This document shows, in pieces, positions 1 through 11,975 of a DNA stretch of 64,000 bases; the first letter of the stretch is position 1, and every line of letters starts with the position of its first letter. The DNA is from Adiantum capillus-veneris (taxonomy: Eukaryota; Streptophyta; Polypodiopsida; Polypodiales; Pteridaceae), in NCBI GenBank assembly GCA_014529385.2, contig CM043969.1:13341446-13405445 (forward strand). Reading direction: 5' to 3'. Made by a program: the position numbers and the translations under genes. Below the pieces are notes generated by a model that was not told the DNA's origin, made no database searches, and saw only the letters and a program-made list of their open reading frames with translations.

Positions 1-665
1 TGCTCTGTAGTTGCTGAGAATGTGGCATGAAGATACCATATTGCAAAGAAAAGCTTGTCAATTGTCTTTCTCTACGGAAGATGGAAGTTGAAGAAGGGAG
101 AATGGGAGGTTACTAGTAGACTCTGATGTTGCTGCTAGAGAATCAATTGATATGCAAATATGCCTCCACAACAATGCAGTGCACAACATCTCGGTGAATA
201 ACGAATGGAATCTTAGTCACCTTCACGAGTATCTTAATCTTAGATATACCTTGCCCAATCAATATGGTTTTGTAATCAATGAATGCTCGTTCCAGAAAGG
301 AGAAGAGCTTTCTATGTGAAAACATTTGTTTTCCGCAATGTGTTGATGTAAAAGCATGTAACTGAAGCGATTTCGCTTCCATTAATACATATGGAATTTT
401 GAATCTCTTTTTCATTTTTAAGTTGTTCAAGATTTCGATTGAAATGTGAAAGTTTTTTAATTTGGAGCGTGAATACTTTCAATGTTGGTGTCTTTCAATG
501 GCTTGTCGTATGATTTTGTTTATAATTATAGTTTTAAGTTAAATTGATATTCATTTTAAGTGCTTTTAAAAAGTTACATTGAGTATAAGAGTGAATTTCT
601 AGGTTTTAAACTTCATTTCTAACATTCACAAACCACTAGCTTTCAACTCTCTTCCCATCTTCTTC
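1..665. other. AT-rich stretch, no gene recognised
   Basis: A 95-codon minus-strand ORF lies at 143-430, but its protein has no motif I recognise. The rest is AT-rich and stop-rich. I see no RNA gene or clear repeat. Confidence 0.4.
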
Positions 666-1517
666 GTGAAAAGACCTATGTCAACCTCTTCTGATGCACT
701 TCTCACACAACTACAAAAGATAGGACTTGCAGACCGTGCATATGAACTAGTCAGTGTGTTTGAGAGGACGATTGACATGCATGCCACTTCTAACCTTCAT
801 GTAGAGGGATTCCAAAGCTTTCTTGACTACATGATGGAGCACATGGAAGAATATGCAATAGTCTTCGAGGGCTGGAACATGGCGTGGTTGCCAGTTGATT
901 TTCTCAAACACCTCTATGCGGCCGACAAAAAACTTTTCCTATCGCTTGTTGAGGTTTATAAAAGGGCTTATTGAGCGGGACTGTAGGACAGAGGATGATG
1001 ATGACCTCATAGACTTGGGCATGGGGTGCATAGGCACCCAATTCATCTCTTGGGACATGGTTCTGGTCTTGCTTGTGCTTGAGGGCATGGAGAAGGGGAA
1101 ATCAAAGGAAAAGGACAACCAAAAACCTCCTATAACCATTGTGAGGAATCAAATGAATTTATTGAAGAGGTTGATGAGCAGGCTGAAGCATCTATGGCAC
1201 TCCTCCTCGTGCAAGATCCCAGATGGGCCACTAGGGAGGAAGATTGGATGATAGAGGGAGACGAGGTGTTGGAGGAAGTTCGTGACCTCCAAATTCTAGC
1301 TTTGCATGCAGTGGTGGTGGATGGTCATCAGTTTATGTTCCTTGATGATATTGCAAAGACACTAGGACTCAGAGAGGACGAGTCACTCTCGATGCTCGCT
1401 ATCTATGCGGGCATGAAAGATCCCAATGGAAAGCAAGAGAAGGTCAACTTTCAAATTGACTTTGAAGACCAAGGTCTCCCACCAAGCCTCTCATTCCGCC
1501 CTAGTGAAAACGAATAG
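666..1517 (+). pseudogene. Unrecognised coding remnant, acidic protein, two compensating frame changes
   Basis: Frame 1 is open from ATG 666 to a TGA at 972-974 (starting MKRPMSTSSDALLTQLQ). Around 960-1130 the coding-like reading moves to the next frame (LIERDCRTEDDDDLIDLG, then VLLVLEGMEKGKSKEK). From about 1140 it returns to frame 1 and runs to a stop at 1517 through an acidic segment. Two compensating indels in one diverged ORF, or unrecognised splicing, would explain this. No domain was recognised. It may belong with the exon-like block at 1629-2204 on the same strand. That it is a gene is inference from codon-like composition only. Confidence 0.35.
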
Positions 1518-1639
1518 AATTTGATACAAATCGTGGCAAATACACTTATGGAAATCAAATCATGTGCCTCATTTTTTTATGAAAGCATCCCATAAAGTGC
1601 TTTTCATCCACACAAACCACTGATCATTATGGGTGGAGA

Positions 1640-2204
1640 AGACCACTCTAGCATCTCTCTCGTATCGACCTTACAAGGAAAACTCTTGAAGAGATGGATG
1701 AAGGATTTGAGGTAACCACTTTCTAACCTTATCTATAGTCTATTATACCCTATAGCAAGTGTTGAAGTTTTTTAATATGTTTTGCAGACTGCATACCATG
1801 TTGATAAGTTTGCAATTCGTATTGGAAGTTTGCGCAACATTCTTATGGGTAGAGATAGCTCCCTGTGGCACTACCTTGGCCATATGGGGCCATCCGTTCT
1901 TCGAGTTGCTCACACAGAGTACTCCAAGCATGGTTCTGTGGAGCTGCTCAAGTGCAAAGCATTAAGTTCCATCCTTGCTGAAAATTCACTTACCCTTAAT
2001 GCTCACAAGTGTATCTTGGTGGACTGGGAGGCGGCATTGTATGCCTTTACAGGAAAGCACCCTGGGTCAGTCCTCTCCCATTGTGCCTTAAACCTAGGTC
2101 AAGGGGTGACAAACCGAGAGGATATTGTAAAAACCTTTGGTGTCAATTTTTCCATTCACCCTATACCTACAGATGTAATTTACAAGAAAACCAACCAGCC
2201 ATGA
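1640..2204 (+). CDS. Hypothetical two-exon coding fragment with a 76-bp GT-AG intron
   Basis: The open reading RIDLTRKTLEEMDEGFE ends at a GT donor at 1712. A T-rich tract and TTTTGCAG acceptor end at 1787, and the next exon starts at 1788 in frame with TAYHVDKFAIRIGS. That exon stays open to 2204. The second exon encodes about 140 residues, including WHYLGHMGPSVLRVAHTEY and CILVDWEAALYAF. I do not recognise the family. The intron is inferred from donor, acceptor and frame continuity; no transcript evidence is available. The 5' end is not defined because an in-frame stop lies a few codons upstream. Confidence 0.35.
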
Positions 2205-2322
2205 TGTAATATCCAAAGCAATATACAATAATTTTGTCCTTTTTAAATTTGTTTAATCACTTCCTATACTTTTTTTTCTATTATATATATAGGCCAATAA
2301 TTTATTTTTTTCAACGCGTTCA

Positions 2323-2656
2323 CACCTCCTTGACCATCCAAGCACCCGTCAAACATGGGATGCCTTTGGTGAACATTTTGCAAAATAAGGCCATTTTGGG
2401 TGCGTACAAAGGCCGTGCGAGCACCAAAATGCACGATGATGCTCAGTGGCACCGCACAGGCCAAAAAAAGGTCAAAAATATCCCATGCGTGCCATATTGC
2501 ACAGGGGCTTTTTTTGGCCCGTGCGGCACCGCTGAGCATCGACGTGCATTTTGGCGGTCCTAGGGCCCCTGCATGTACCTGATATGGATTCCTTTTGCAG
2601 AATGTTCACCAGTAGGTGTCCCACGTCCAGTGGGTGCTTGGATGGTCGAGGAGGTG
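2323..2656. repeat. Long imperfect inverted repeat (foldback element or hairpin locus)
   Basis: The left arm (2323-2471) and the reverse complement of the right arm (2508-2656) can be aligned along almost their full length. The outer 25 bp differ at one base (CACCTCCTYGACCATCC...). The inner ~49 bp, ending in GGCCAAAAAAAG, differ at only a few positions, mostly transitions. The middle of the arms is more diverged. The loop is about 36 nt (2472-2507). No flanking target duplication was found. It could be a MITE-like foldback element or a young hairpin (MIRNA-like) locus. Small ORFs over it are by-products of the symmetry. Confidence 0.8.
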
Positions 2657-3105
2657 AAAACTAACAACTTGATTAATTTAAATACTTCAACAACAAAAAG
2701 TACACAATTCACTATTACAGTTACATGGAATGGCACAAAATCGACTCATTTATATTATATGGAAAGATTACAAATCTCATAAATACAGGTTACACAGGGA
2801 AACTAATTGTTATGGAGGCATCCTTGATTCGTCAGATTGATCGCTAGAGCTAGATCTGTATTTTTTTAGAGTAACTCGCTTAGCATGCACCATACAAGAT
2901 ACGCCATCTTGGAACACTGCACCAAAATGTCCTCGATGGCATCTTGTAAGGCCAATAGAGCTACACACTAGATACGTGTAATAGAATCTGAATGTTCGTC
3001 CATTATTTCTTTTACCAATTAAGAGAAAGATGCCTTTGGTATTATTGGCTTGGTCCTCTTTTGATATTTTTGGATCTCACGTAGAGTAATCGTGCCTGGC
3101 TTCCA
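2657..3105. other. No gene seen
   Basis: Spacer between the foldback repeat and the minus-strand coiled-coil remnant. Only short, unconvincing ORFs are present. Confidence 0.4.
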
Positions 3106-4036
3106 TCAACGTTTCTTCTGTGCTGTTGGCGGTGGCGGAGGAACCGCTTGTCTGGCCCATTGAGCAAGGTCATTTTTGTACTTTTTCCTCATCTCCTCTT
3201 GGGCTTGTTGCTCTTCAGGTGTGAGCTTGTCCTTTTTATTCTTCGCACATTGTTTTGCTCTGTGAGGAAGTTTTGAAGGTTTATATATCCCAACCTTTGT
3301 TTGTTGGGCGGCCTGAGCTCTATCCTCTTCCGCTTTCCTCTCTGCCTCTGCTCGTGCTTGTAAATTAGCCAAGTGGGCTCTCTTAGCCTTGACTCTCTGC
3401 CATTTTTCTTGCTCTCCTTGCCTTCTTTGTTGTTCATGAAATCTTTGTGCTTCTCTATGAGTTGCCTCTTTCTTTTCTATCTCTCTCATTATCTTCCTCC
3501 TCTTGGCATCTCGCTCTACTGAAAGAAGATCACCTGGTATTACATTGATCACCCTTTGTTTGACCCGTGAGGGGGAATTTTTGCAGTGTAGTAGCAGTTG
3601 CTTGAGCTTCAGGTGGTGCAGTCGTTGCTTGAGCTTCAGGTGATGCCGTTGCTTGAGCTCCAGGTCTTGTTTCTTGTGTTGGTCTGTTTAGAGCTGCAAA
3701 TGGTCTGAGATCTGGCAGAGGTGTGCGATTCACATGATGTAGTGGCTAGAGATCATCAAAATTCTACTGCATGGTGTTCTGATCCTCTGTAGTCGAAGGT
3801 TGGGGGAGCGGCCGGGTGTTTGGGCCTAGTTACTATGCTGGATTATCCACTTGTGGTTGAGGATGTGGATTTGAAGCGATGTATTCTATATGAGGTGTTG
3901 GCTGCGGATTTTTAGTGTTGTTAGTGGCGATGGTGTCATTGTTGTGCATGGTGGTGTGGTCTTGTGTATCAGTCATATTGTGCAAGACACGAGTGCGTGT
4001 ATGTTTGGGCTTGAGAGGATCTTCTAAAATGTGCAA
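3106..4036 (-). pseudogene. Hypothetical charged coiled-coil protein remnant
   Basis: Reading down the minus strand, one frame covers 4036-3530 with a Thr/Asn/Pro-rich N-terminus, in-frame stops near 3833 and a PEAQAT-type repeat. A +1-shifted frame covers 3552-3106. The last part is strongly helical and charged (KIMREIEKKEATHREAQR, then QARAEAERKAEEDRAQAAQ), which suggests a coiled coil, and it ends in a PPPPP tract and basic tail. The frames overlap at 3530-3552, so a frameshift or splice junction is likely. No family is recognised. It could be a host gene or an accessory protein of a transposon. Confidence 0.35.
3597..3665. repeat. Short coding-type tandem repeat, three units of 24-27 bp
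   Basis: The unit GTTGCTTGAGCTTCAGGTG recurs at 3597, 3624 and 3648. On the minus strand it encodes a Pro-Glu-Ala-Gln-Ala-Thr repeat inside the hypothetical protein at 3106-4036. Unit lengths are multiples of three, as expected if it expanded under reading-frame constraint. Confidence 0.8.
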
Positions 4037-4562
4037 ACAAGAACTGAACTTTAATTTGTGAGTTTTGACTTATATAGTACTTAAGTTTTTTTTTAAAAAT
4101 AACACTCAATAAAATCACTCAAAACTAAAAAACTCCAAAATAGACCACACTTGACCCATGGGACTAATAATTGTTGCCTTTACAAATCACTTTGCATGAC
4201 AATGCATGTTTACAATAGAAATGGTTAGTGTAAAAAAAAATTAAATTTCCACCCAACGCCTGCCATCACCTCCCCTTGTCTCCAACCAGTGTTGGAATCG
4301 ATATATTGCACTAAAAGCATGATATTATTGTGATCGCCTCAAGCTAACCACTTTTCCTATTCTTACATTCCAAACTTCTTTGTTCTCTTGTCTTTTTTCT
4401 CTCTCTCCCTGCTAAAACTCTGTAGAACCAATTGAACACCTCGAAAAGGACATTGCTCTTTTTTCTTCCACCTCCATGTCATGAATTTTTAAAATACACC
4501 GTTTTTTCTTGATAGTGTGAGTGCTCCATTCTTTGACTGCTACACACAAGCGTGCTTAATTC
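4037..4562. other. No gene seen
   Basis: AT-rich spacer with homopolymer A/T runs and no supported ORF or repeat. Confidence 0.4.
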
Positions 4563-6306
4563 CTAGGGCTGCTTCATTACCTTTGTAGGTGGTAATGTCA
4601 CACACCTTTTTCCACAACTGAAAATCATTAGGACTTTAGGAGTCAAAATAGTTTGAAAGAAAATTCCTAGCTTTACTACCACCCATATATACTTTATTAG
4701 GGCGATCTTGTGTACTTCCAGATGCCTTGTTGTCCTTTGATATCTCAACTGCACCCCCATGTAGACCAACACTTGATAGAATAGATGTGAGTTCTTGTAT
4801 ATACTCTTCTCTTCTTTCTACAGGCTCCATATTCCAAGCGTAAACAATATGGAGCATAAGCAACTTGTCAAGAATTTGTAGATGGGCATGAAGGGTGAAC
4901 ACATGCACATTTATCAGTGGTATTGGAAGAATAGGATCCCAATTTGGATCACCCATTTTTTGATTAGGGGATACTTGCTGGTCAAAAATTGAGGATACCT
5001 TGAAACCATTGCTGTAGTGCTTTACCCATTGCTTGTGTAGTGGGTACACCTTTTGAAAATTTGATTGTAACTTTGCCACGCTTACCCTTAACACCTTTTG
5101 ACTTGATGGCCTTTGCACCCTTGCCCTCATTTCCCATTGAGACTTTACTCTGGCAGCAATAGATGCATAGAAAGAGGGTCATTGCACCTTGCTTGCACCC
5201 TAACACACTTGAGTGTTCTCAAGTCTCCTACCAAATGCCACTCAACTTGGAACATTCCAAGACCTGAAACATGCAATCTCTATCCTTCTTGTTGTTGCCA
5301 ATGACATCAACGATTGCAATGTGATTGAAATACCACTTCAACGTCTCATGTGTCTCATGTTGGGGATGAAAATCTGCCAACCACCAAATATTTTTCTTTG
5401 ATTTTACAAGACCTAAAACATGCAATCTTTGTCCTTCTTGCTGTTGCCGAATGACATCAACGATTGCGGTGTGATTGAAATACCATTTCAGCATCTCATG
5501 TGTCTCATGTGTGGGAGATGAAAAGCTGCCAACAACCAAATACTTTTCTCTGATTGAACACTTAAACACATGTTTCTCTTCTCATTGTCATTTAGCTCGA
5601 CATCGACACCCACAAAGGCTCTGCTCATCAACGTAACAATTACCCTTTCGAGCCGTTGACCTTTAACAACTTGGCACTCATCAAGCTTCATAACAAATAT
5701 CACTTTGCCATCACACTCTTTTTGTGTCAACCCATAAAATATTATCATTGACTCTTGGAGCTTCAACAAGTCAAAATACACATGGTTGAACCCGTTGTAG
5801 TGGAACAATTTTTTGTCTTCTAATAGCATGTCATCCTCCACATACTAAAATCCGCCCAACAAGCTTGCAACATCATTATTGGTGCACTTTTTTTGCAACA
5901 CTGACACTGTAAGGCATTGGCAAAAGCCAAAACAAACCTTTTTTCCGATGACCAAGTGTGACACTTCTATAAAAATCTTCATAGGCCTTGAAACTTATTC
6001 CTGCGCTGTCACACACCTCCATCATCTCTTGAGGCAACACAATGCTCTTTAGCTCATTGAAATACTTCTGCCACAAAACATTAGCAATGCCAGCATAGGA
6101 TGGATCATCTAGTAGCTCACCAACTCCTTTGTCTCAATGATATGCTGCAACAGAGCACGTCCGATTGTTTGAGCATTGGGATCGATTCCCATCATCATTC
6201 GAGCCAAGTTTCTGCATATTGAACTAGTGTTACACCAACGTGCAGAACATGTAGGAAATCGGAATCTTGCATCCGTATTCTTAACGTTTCTTTTGAGCTC
6301 CACCAC
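4563..6306 (-). pseudogene. Degenerate minus-strand coding remnant, family not recognised
   Basis: Successive minus-strand ORFs at 6306-6109, 6076-5876, 5841-5488, 5569-5228 and 5130-4636 lie close together in changing frames and have protein-like composition (MEVCDSAGISFKAYEDFYR; RLERVIVTLMSRAFVGVDV; MEPVERREEYIQELTSILS). They look like pieces of one older gene broken by stops and frameshifts. A 149-bp tandem duplication lies within it. I recognise no domain. A transposon-encoded protein and a host gene are both possible. Confidence 0.3.
5261..5556. repeat. Tandem duplication, ~149-bp unit, two copies
   Basis: Unit 1 (5261-5409) and unit 2 (5410-5556) both start with GACCTRAAACATGCAATCT and align throughout, including GTGATTGAAATACCA and GTCTCATGTG blocks, with scattered substitutions and small indels. 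On the minus strand it duplicates about 45 codons (LKWYFNHTAIVDVI / LKWYFNHIAIVDVI). Confidence 0.9.
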
Positions 6307-7102
6307 TTGAGGATAGCAAGGACATTGCTTGTCTCTTGCGCTTACGAATGTGGTAGCTGAGGGGAATGGGTGTGAGATGATCTATTCACCGATGCATATT
6401 CCGTAAAGTATGTTGTAGCTGAACATAATTGTCTAGTCTCGATCTCTAACTTGCTATAGATCTTTCACAGACTTCTCTTGCAATGATGAATAGGCAGCCA
6501 AGAGATGTTTACTTGCTTCCGTTTCATTGACAAAATTTGAATACAGTCTCCAACAGTAGCCAAATAGTCCATCTCTTCCATCTCCAATTAAACGTAGAAG
6601 CTCAGTGACATTACAAAAGGGTAGTGGTGCATTGGTCGTTGGATCACAAGGTAAATGTGGCCATCAACTCATAACTTTATTTCCTTGCACCCAATGCTTT
6701 GTAACTGATCTATAGCATTAGGATTTGATGTGCCAAGTCACACAGTAGCATACTCCTTCTCCAAATCAACATTTAATCGATATCGTTTTGACCTATTAGT
6801 AATGTCTTGCAGTGGAGGGTGATTGAATGACATGTTTGTTAGATAATCAAGAAAATTAGAGAGAGAATGTGTAATGGTGACTGTTGCAAGCAGGGAAAGC
6901 TGGCTATAGAGGGAAAAAGTGCAGAGTACTCAGAGATAGTAGAAAAGGATTATGTTGTGGAGGGAAGAAAGAGAGGGAGTGTAGCTCAATCTCCTTTGAA
7001 TTCAAAATGTTGATCATGAGAGCTTTAGAGAGAGAAATTCTACTACACACAGAGATAATGGAGTTTTCCATTGCTCTCACCTGGAGATGGAGTGGGAGAA
7101 GC

Positions 7103-7104
<2 letters not shown>

Positions 7105-7175
<71 letters not shown>
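7105..7175. repeat. (GA)n microsatellite, ~71 bp
   Basis: Uninterrupted GA dinucleotide tract. Ser-Leu and Arg-Glu ORFs spanning it on both strands are repeat artefacts. Confidence 0.98.
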
Positions 7176-7179
<4 letters not shown>

Positions 7180-9870
7180 AGAGAGAGTAGATCTGCAACC
7201 TTGGAGGATCTGCACTTTCTATTAGATGTAGGTAGCATAGAATGTCCTCTTGATGATTGGGAGGTGGAAGTGACAAGAGAGAAAAGGGGGGGAAAGAGAA
7301 AGAGTTGGCTCACATTTTAGAGAGAGAATGCAGTGAGAGAATATGAAAAATTTTCTTTTTTGGCAAGGGGAGCTGAAAAGTGCTTCTTTTAATGAGAACT
7401 AAGTGAGAGAGAGTGTTTTATATGTTAGAGACAGAGGACAAAGATGGGAAAAGGACATTTTAAAATTCAATTATCCACCTCTCTTTTGGGTTAAAATAGC
7501 CTATTTTCAAATTACAAAATATACAAATGGTATTTTTAAAAATCTCAGCATAGGCCTTTTTGCCCTCTCTTTTAGGCTTGGTCAAATGTGGCTTAAGCTT
7601 TAAGCATTTCCTTAAACTACCAAATAAAGAGGCTCTCCTATACCCCATTCCCTTCCTAATGGTTTCAAAGAAAGTCACAGTCCCCATACCACTCGCTTCC
7701 CAAAACCAAGTATGCACGATCCATATTCATAACTCGAAAGTCAAACATTTCTTTATACCCATGTATTTCAACTTCCAAACTAGATACCATTGTATCCCAT
7801 ATCTTCTTGTCTTCCCCATGCACCATAGAAACATATTGGTGAGCACTCGATTGTTGAGGAAATTGAACTTCTTCACAAGACCATAGCTGACAAAGTTATG
7901 TGTGGCAGTCATTTGTCATGACTCTAACCCTTTTCCCATTTACAAACACATGCATTTTTACCAACTCATTCCACATGTTGGTTGACAAACAACAATGATG
8001 CTCTTTGTCCTTGTGCAAAAGTCTTATGAATTTATACTTTTCATTACCACTTACCAGATGTTTTGAACCACATGGATTTGCCTATCTTTTTTATTCTTGC
8101 CAAGACTTCTATCCTTTTTTCTTTTATTCTTTGGAAAAGTCCATTGAGAATGGTAAGCTGACAAACAAGTTAACCACAATTTTTCTATTTTAGGCTTTGC
8201 AACGTCCTCTTGGTTCAGTTCTCTTGGTTCAACCTAGATCCTATTTTACAACCCTCTTTTTAAACAAAGGTTTACCATACTGACAATTTCCTTTTTCCTT
8301 TTGGAAATGGTCATGATACCCCCTCGTATGTGTGGATTTGGGCCCAACCTGACTGGGATTAGAGGTAGTCAAGCGATATTATCTTCATAAATTTGTCCGT
8401 ATTTAATTTCTTCTTCCAAAGTTTTAGGTGCACTTATTTTCACTCTTTCTTGAAGTGTCTATCTAACCCCCGTATAAATCTTCTTGTTTTGGAAAGTCAT
8501 GTATTCCCTAAAGCTTGAGGATTTTTTCTCTTTACTCTACAATTTAGGTACACAATGGCCTACCCCATTGAATAGACTTATCGCAATCCTCCCAATTTCT
8601 CTCTTATTCATTTTTAGAGAGAAATTCTTTCAAAAGAATGTTCTCAAATTGAACACAATCCATTGGGGTTTCTCTTGATTCCTTGAGATTCATCCACCAT
8701 TTTTAGGCTTTTGGCCCCAACGATAGACTAACCTCAATTAATTGATAGTCAAGTGGGGATATTTTTAAACAATGAAGGTCTTGCCATTTCTATAGAAAAG
8801 TGTAAATGGCATCTTTACTTCTATCATTTATTCACCAAAATTGAGGAGGTTTCATATCATTGAGGACATAAATTTTTATGGGTCTTGACTAAGTTTCAAG
8901 AAGAGGTATAGCAATCTCTCTATACATGGTTTGGATATCCCTAGACATGGAAAGCATATTTCCATCAGGTGGCACAAAAGATTATTCCATGACTTGCTCT
9001 CCCTTTTGCATGTACTCAATTAATTTAGTAATTGGTCTTTGATAACATCTAAAGCAGTAAAGGAAGTAATTGTTTTGCAAGCTTTCTACCTTACGTAATA
9101 ACATTTCATGATGCTCACAATAAGATACATCCCATTCATCACCGATGTCCTCAATTCTATACGTGTTTTGGTCTTGATTAGTATCAGTTTAGGGTTGTTT
9201 TTTATTTTAGACTTTTCCTTTAAAAAATTAAAAGACATAAAAAATGCTAACAAAAACCTTTATAGAGCCTTTACACAAATACACAGAGCACTCCCTGATA
9301 TATGCCAAAATGTCTGTGGTGAAGAGTTTCAATTGCTGGTCAAAGCATGTTTAGGTGGTACCACTTTTTGCACCTTTTGGTGGTATCACCAATAGCACTT
9401 AGGTGGAGGGAAATTCAATGTTTTTAAAATTTGGGAAAAGAGGGAGAGGGAAATTCTAAATTTGCATGCAATAAAATTTATGTATCTATAATGTAGATGC
9501 ATCTGAGCCGTTATGGAGTGGAGTGGGTTCCCTTTTTTGCAAACTTATAGTCATCATGGCCTAGAAACTCCTTGTCCTCTTTCTCCTTTCCTCTCATGCA
9601 ACTAGCTTGTCACTTGGAATCCCGCCTGTACATGTGTGCTTGCTCTGCTCCCATAGCTCGTGCTTCCCCCATTGCTTGTGCTCCCCCCATTGCATGTTGT
9701 AGCCGTCATGCTTTGCCCCTTATTTGACCTATCGTGCTCTGCCATAGCCCTGATGGAGCTCTGCCCCCATCATAGAAGCATAAAGGCTGCAAAAACACCC
9801 TCTAGGAGATGACTCCCAAGAAGAACACTCCTACAGGAAGCACCAAAATCCAATTGGTATAGCAAATGGT
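7176..9870. other. Long stretch without a recognised gene
   Basis: AT-rich sequence with many ORFs under 110 codons on both strands. None shows a motif I can name. Minus-strand pieces at 7460-7912 have a protein-like look but are short and broken. No structural repeat was found. Confidence 0.4.
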
Positions 9871-10035
9871 CCCTGCAACAAACACCACATCACAGTAGAC
9901 CCCCACAATAGCCACCACATAGTAGACCCTTGCAACAAATGCGACACAGTAGACACCTTCAACAACCACAACATAGCAGTCCCCTACAACCAATACGACA
10001 TTGCAGACCCCAGTAACAAACATGACCTCCAAAAC
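9871..10035. repeat. Degenerate minisatellite, ~27-bp unit, about six copies
   Basis: Units of the type CNACAACAANYACNACAYAGYAGACC repeat from CCCTGCAACAAACACC at 9871 to about 10035. On the minus strand this yields a Val/Tyr/Gly-rich 9-residue periodicity in an 83-codon ORF (9802-10053), which I read as a by-product, not a gene. Confidence 0.8.
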
Positions 10036-10061
10036 TTCCCTCTCCAAATGCATGTTGGTGG

Positions 10062-10436
10062 TTGAAAATTTTGCTCGGAAAGGTGAGTTCTACATTGCGT
10101 TTTGGTTGTATCTATGTGCCTCATGGCAATGCATGGCCAAAAATCCTATTTTTCAACATTGGTTGCAAATCATTTTTCTCCATGGCTTTTCTTGCAGCAT
10201 TGGTGGAGTATTTGATACTTTCCATGTTTTGCTATTCTGCATTGCAGTTGCATGAGGAATATGGATTGAGCATGGAGGGCAAGCTGCCCAAGGATTTAAC
10301 AGAGAATCACCTGACACTTGAACAATTGTCAATAGTGTTCAAGGTGCCAAAGAAGAAGAAGACTAAGATCTTCCTCCACCAGGTGCATGACCACCTTTAC
10401 GATGCATGTAGGCTTCTGTATCAGAAGGTCTGCTAG
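10062..10436 (+). CDS. Hypothetical exon-like ORF
   Basis: A 124-codon ORF with a hydrophobic middle part (about residues 31-62, ending EYLILSMFCYSALQ) followed by a charged segment with a basic KVPKKKKTKIF stretch. It could carry one membrane segment, or be an exon read partly through an intron. No family is recognised and the start is uncertain. Confidence 0.25.
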   Translation: MKILLGKVSSTLRFGCIYVPHGNAWPKILFFNIGCKSFFSMAFLAALVEYLILSMFCYSALQLHEEYGLSMEGKLPKDLTENHLTLEQLSIVFKVPKKKKTKIFLHQVHDHLYDACRLLYQKVC

Positions 10437-10890
10437 GCTGCCCTTGCAACAACGAGCTCATGACAAGGTTTGTGAGGGGGTTTGCATATGAATACTAGCC
10501 ATCCGAGGTTCTCAAGCACAAATTTATGCAAAATGTAAACAAGTATCTTGTCAGTGAAAATTCTCCAGACCCTTAGATAGACCTAAAATACGGGATTTAA
10601 GCCTTTGTTTGAATGGAGCCCATAATGTTGGCTGTCATATTGTAGCCAAATCTGGCTTGAGGCCTGTTGATGATTAGAACAGTAAAAAACTTTTTTTGTC
10701 ATTAATGGTATGCAATGTGTGGTGATATTTCAAACTACATCTTTAATCATATTTTTAGCTATGTCTTTAAAGTTCTTCAAATTAAGGTTTTAAAGTATTT
10801 CAAGTTGGATCACTGAAATCCTCTAAATCGTCTCTCTTTTCTAAGTGCTAAGACATGTCTCATTGAAGTTCATTATTTTGCATTTGAGGT

Positions 10891-11541
10891 ATGGAAGATA
10901 TTGATCCTGTCCAGAATGCACCGCAGCCTAATGATCCTTCACTTAATCATGCATTGGCTCAACAAATTTACAAAGAGGAAGAGATTCGGGTGGCTCAAGG
11001 AGATCTTGGTGCTTTGGCTACGTCCCAAGAAGACGAATCAGAACCTCAAGGGGAGCCATTGAATTATAGACAATGCAAACAGCTATGCCCAAATCACTTT
11101 GTGCGCAATACATTATTTTGAGCCAGTGGAAATGTTAAGGCTTTTGCTCTCTTGAAGGTTTCATATTTGCAACACACTGTCCTTGCAAGAAATATCCTTT
11201 CAAGATTTATCCAAGTGTACAGACCACCACCAAATAATAATCAAATGGCAATTTACTTTGTGCAACAATGCTATTGCTAGTATGTATTGTGGCTCAAAAT
11301 AGATTGGAACGATTGTCCCACTACAGGAGGTATTGGCAAAGGACGCCCAACCGAGAAGATTCATGCACGAGAAGCCAATCAAGAAGATCCTCCTTGCAAG
11401 AGAGGTTACACATATTTTCCCGAAGAAACTGCAATCATTGAGCAGCTTGCAACCCAAGGTGTGGAATTTGCAAGTCAAGGAAAGAACCCAACCATGCTGC
11501 ATGCTCATATAGAAAAGCTAGAAAGAAAGTTGGCATGGTAG
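10891..11541 (+). pseudogene. Two short coding-like fragments, function unknown
   Basis: 10891-11121 encodes an acidic peptide (MEDIDPVQNAPQPNDPSLN) and 11287-11541 a fragment ending HAHIEKLERKLAW. They lie on the same strand about 165 bp apart and could be exons of one locus with 10062-10436, but I see no convincing splice pair. No domain is recognised. Confidence 0.22.
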
Positions 11542-11832
11542 GAGGCAAGGTATGGGCCTATTAAATGAAGAGGAGATGGGCAATGCGGGTCCAAGTGATT
11601 CAGTTGGCAATTAAAAACTTCATGTATCTGATCTCTTTGGAGAACAATTCCATGATTTAAATTAAATCTCCCAAACAATACTAAGCTCTTTTTGTATCTT
11701 AAATCTCAAGATGTATAGCTAAAACCTCTTTTTGGTATGTAAATCTCTATTTGTTGGAACAAATGGACATGACGGATGTTGTTGTAATTGTGTAAGTTAT
11801 GTTCTCTCTTCTTCCCTCTTTTTAACAATGAT

Positions 11833-11836
<4 letters not shown>

Positions 11837-11903
<67 letters not shown>
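11837..11903. repeat. (GA)n microsatellite, ~67 bp
   Basis: Uninterrupted GA tract following the ATAGAA sequence at 11831. Confidence 0.98.
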
Positions 11904-11907
<4 letters not shown>

Positions 11908-11975
11908 ATGGATTGTAAAGCTAAACTCCACATAACTTTTGCATTGCAATATTAATTGAGAATATAGTACAAACT

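Noticed and set aside
2234-2582. ORFs on both strands near the foldback repeat
   Set aside because: Mirror images of one another caused by the inverted repeat; no protein family.
6904-7320. Several ORFs on both strands over the GA tract
   Set aside because: They encode poly-(Ser-Leu) or poly-(Arg-Glu) from a dinucleotide repeat; the same holds at 11.7-11.9, 31.6-31.98 and 45.8 kb.
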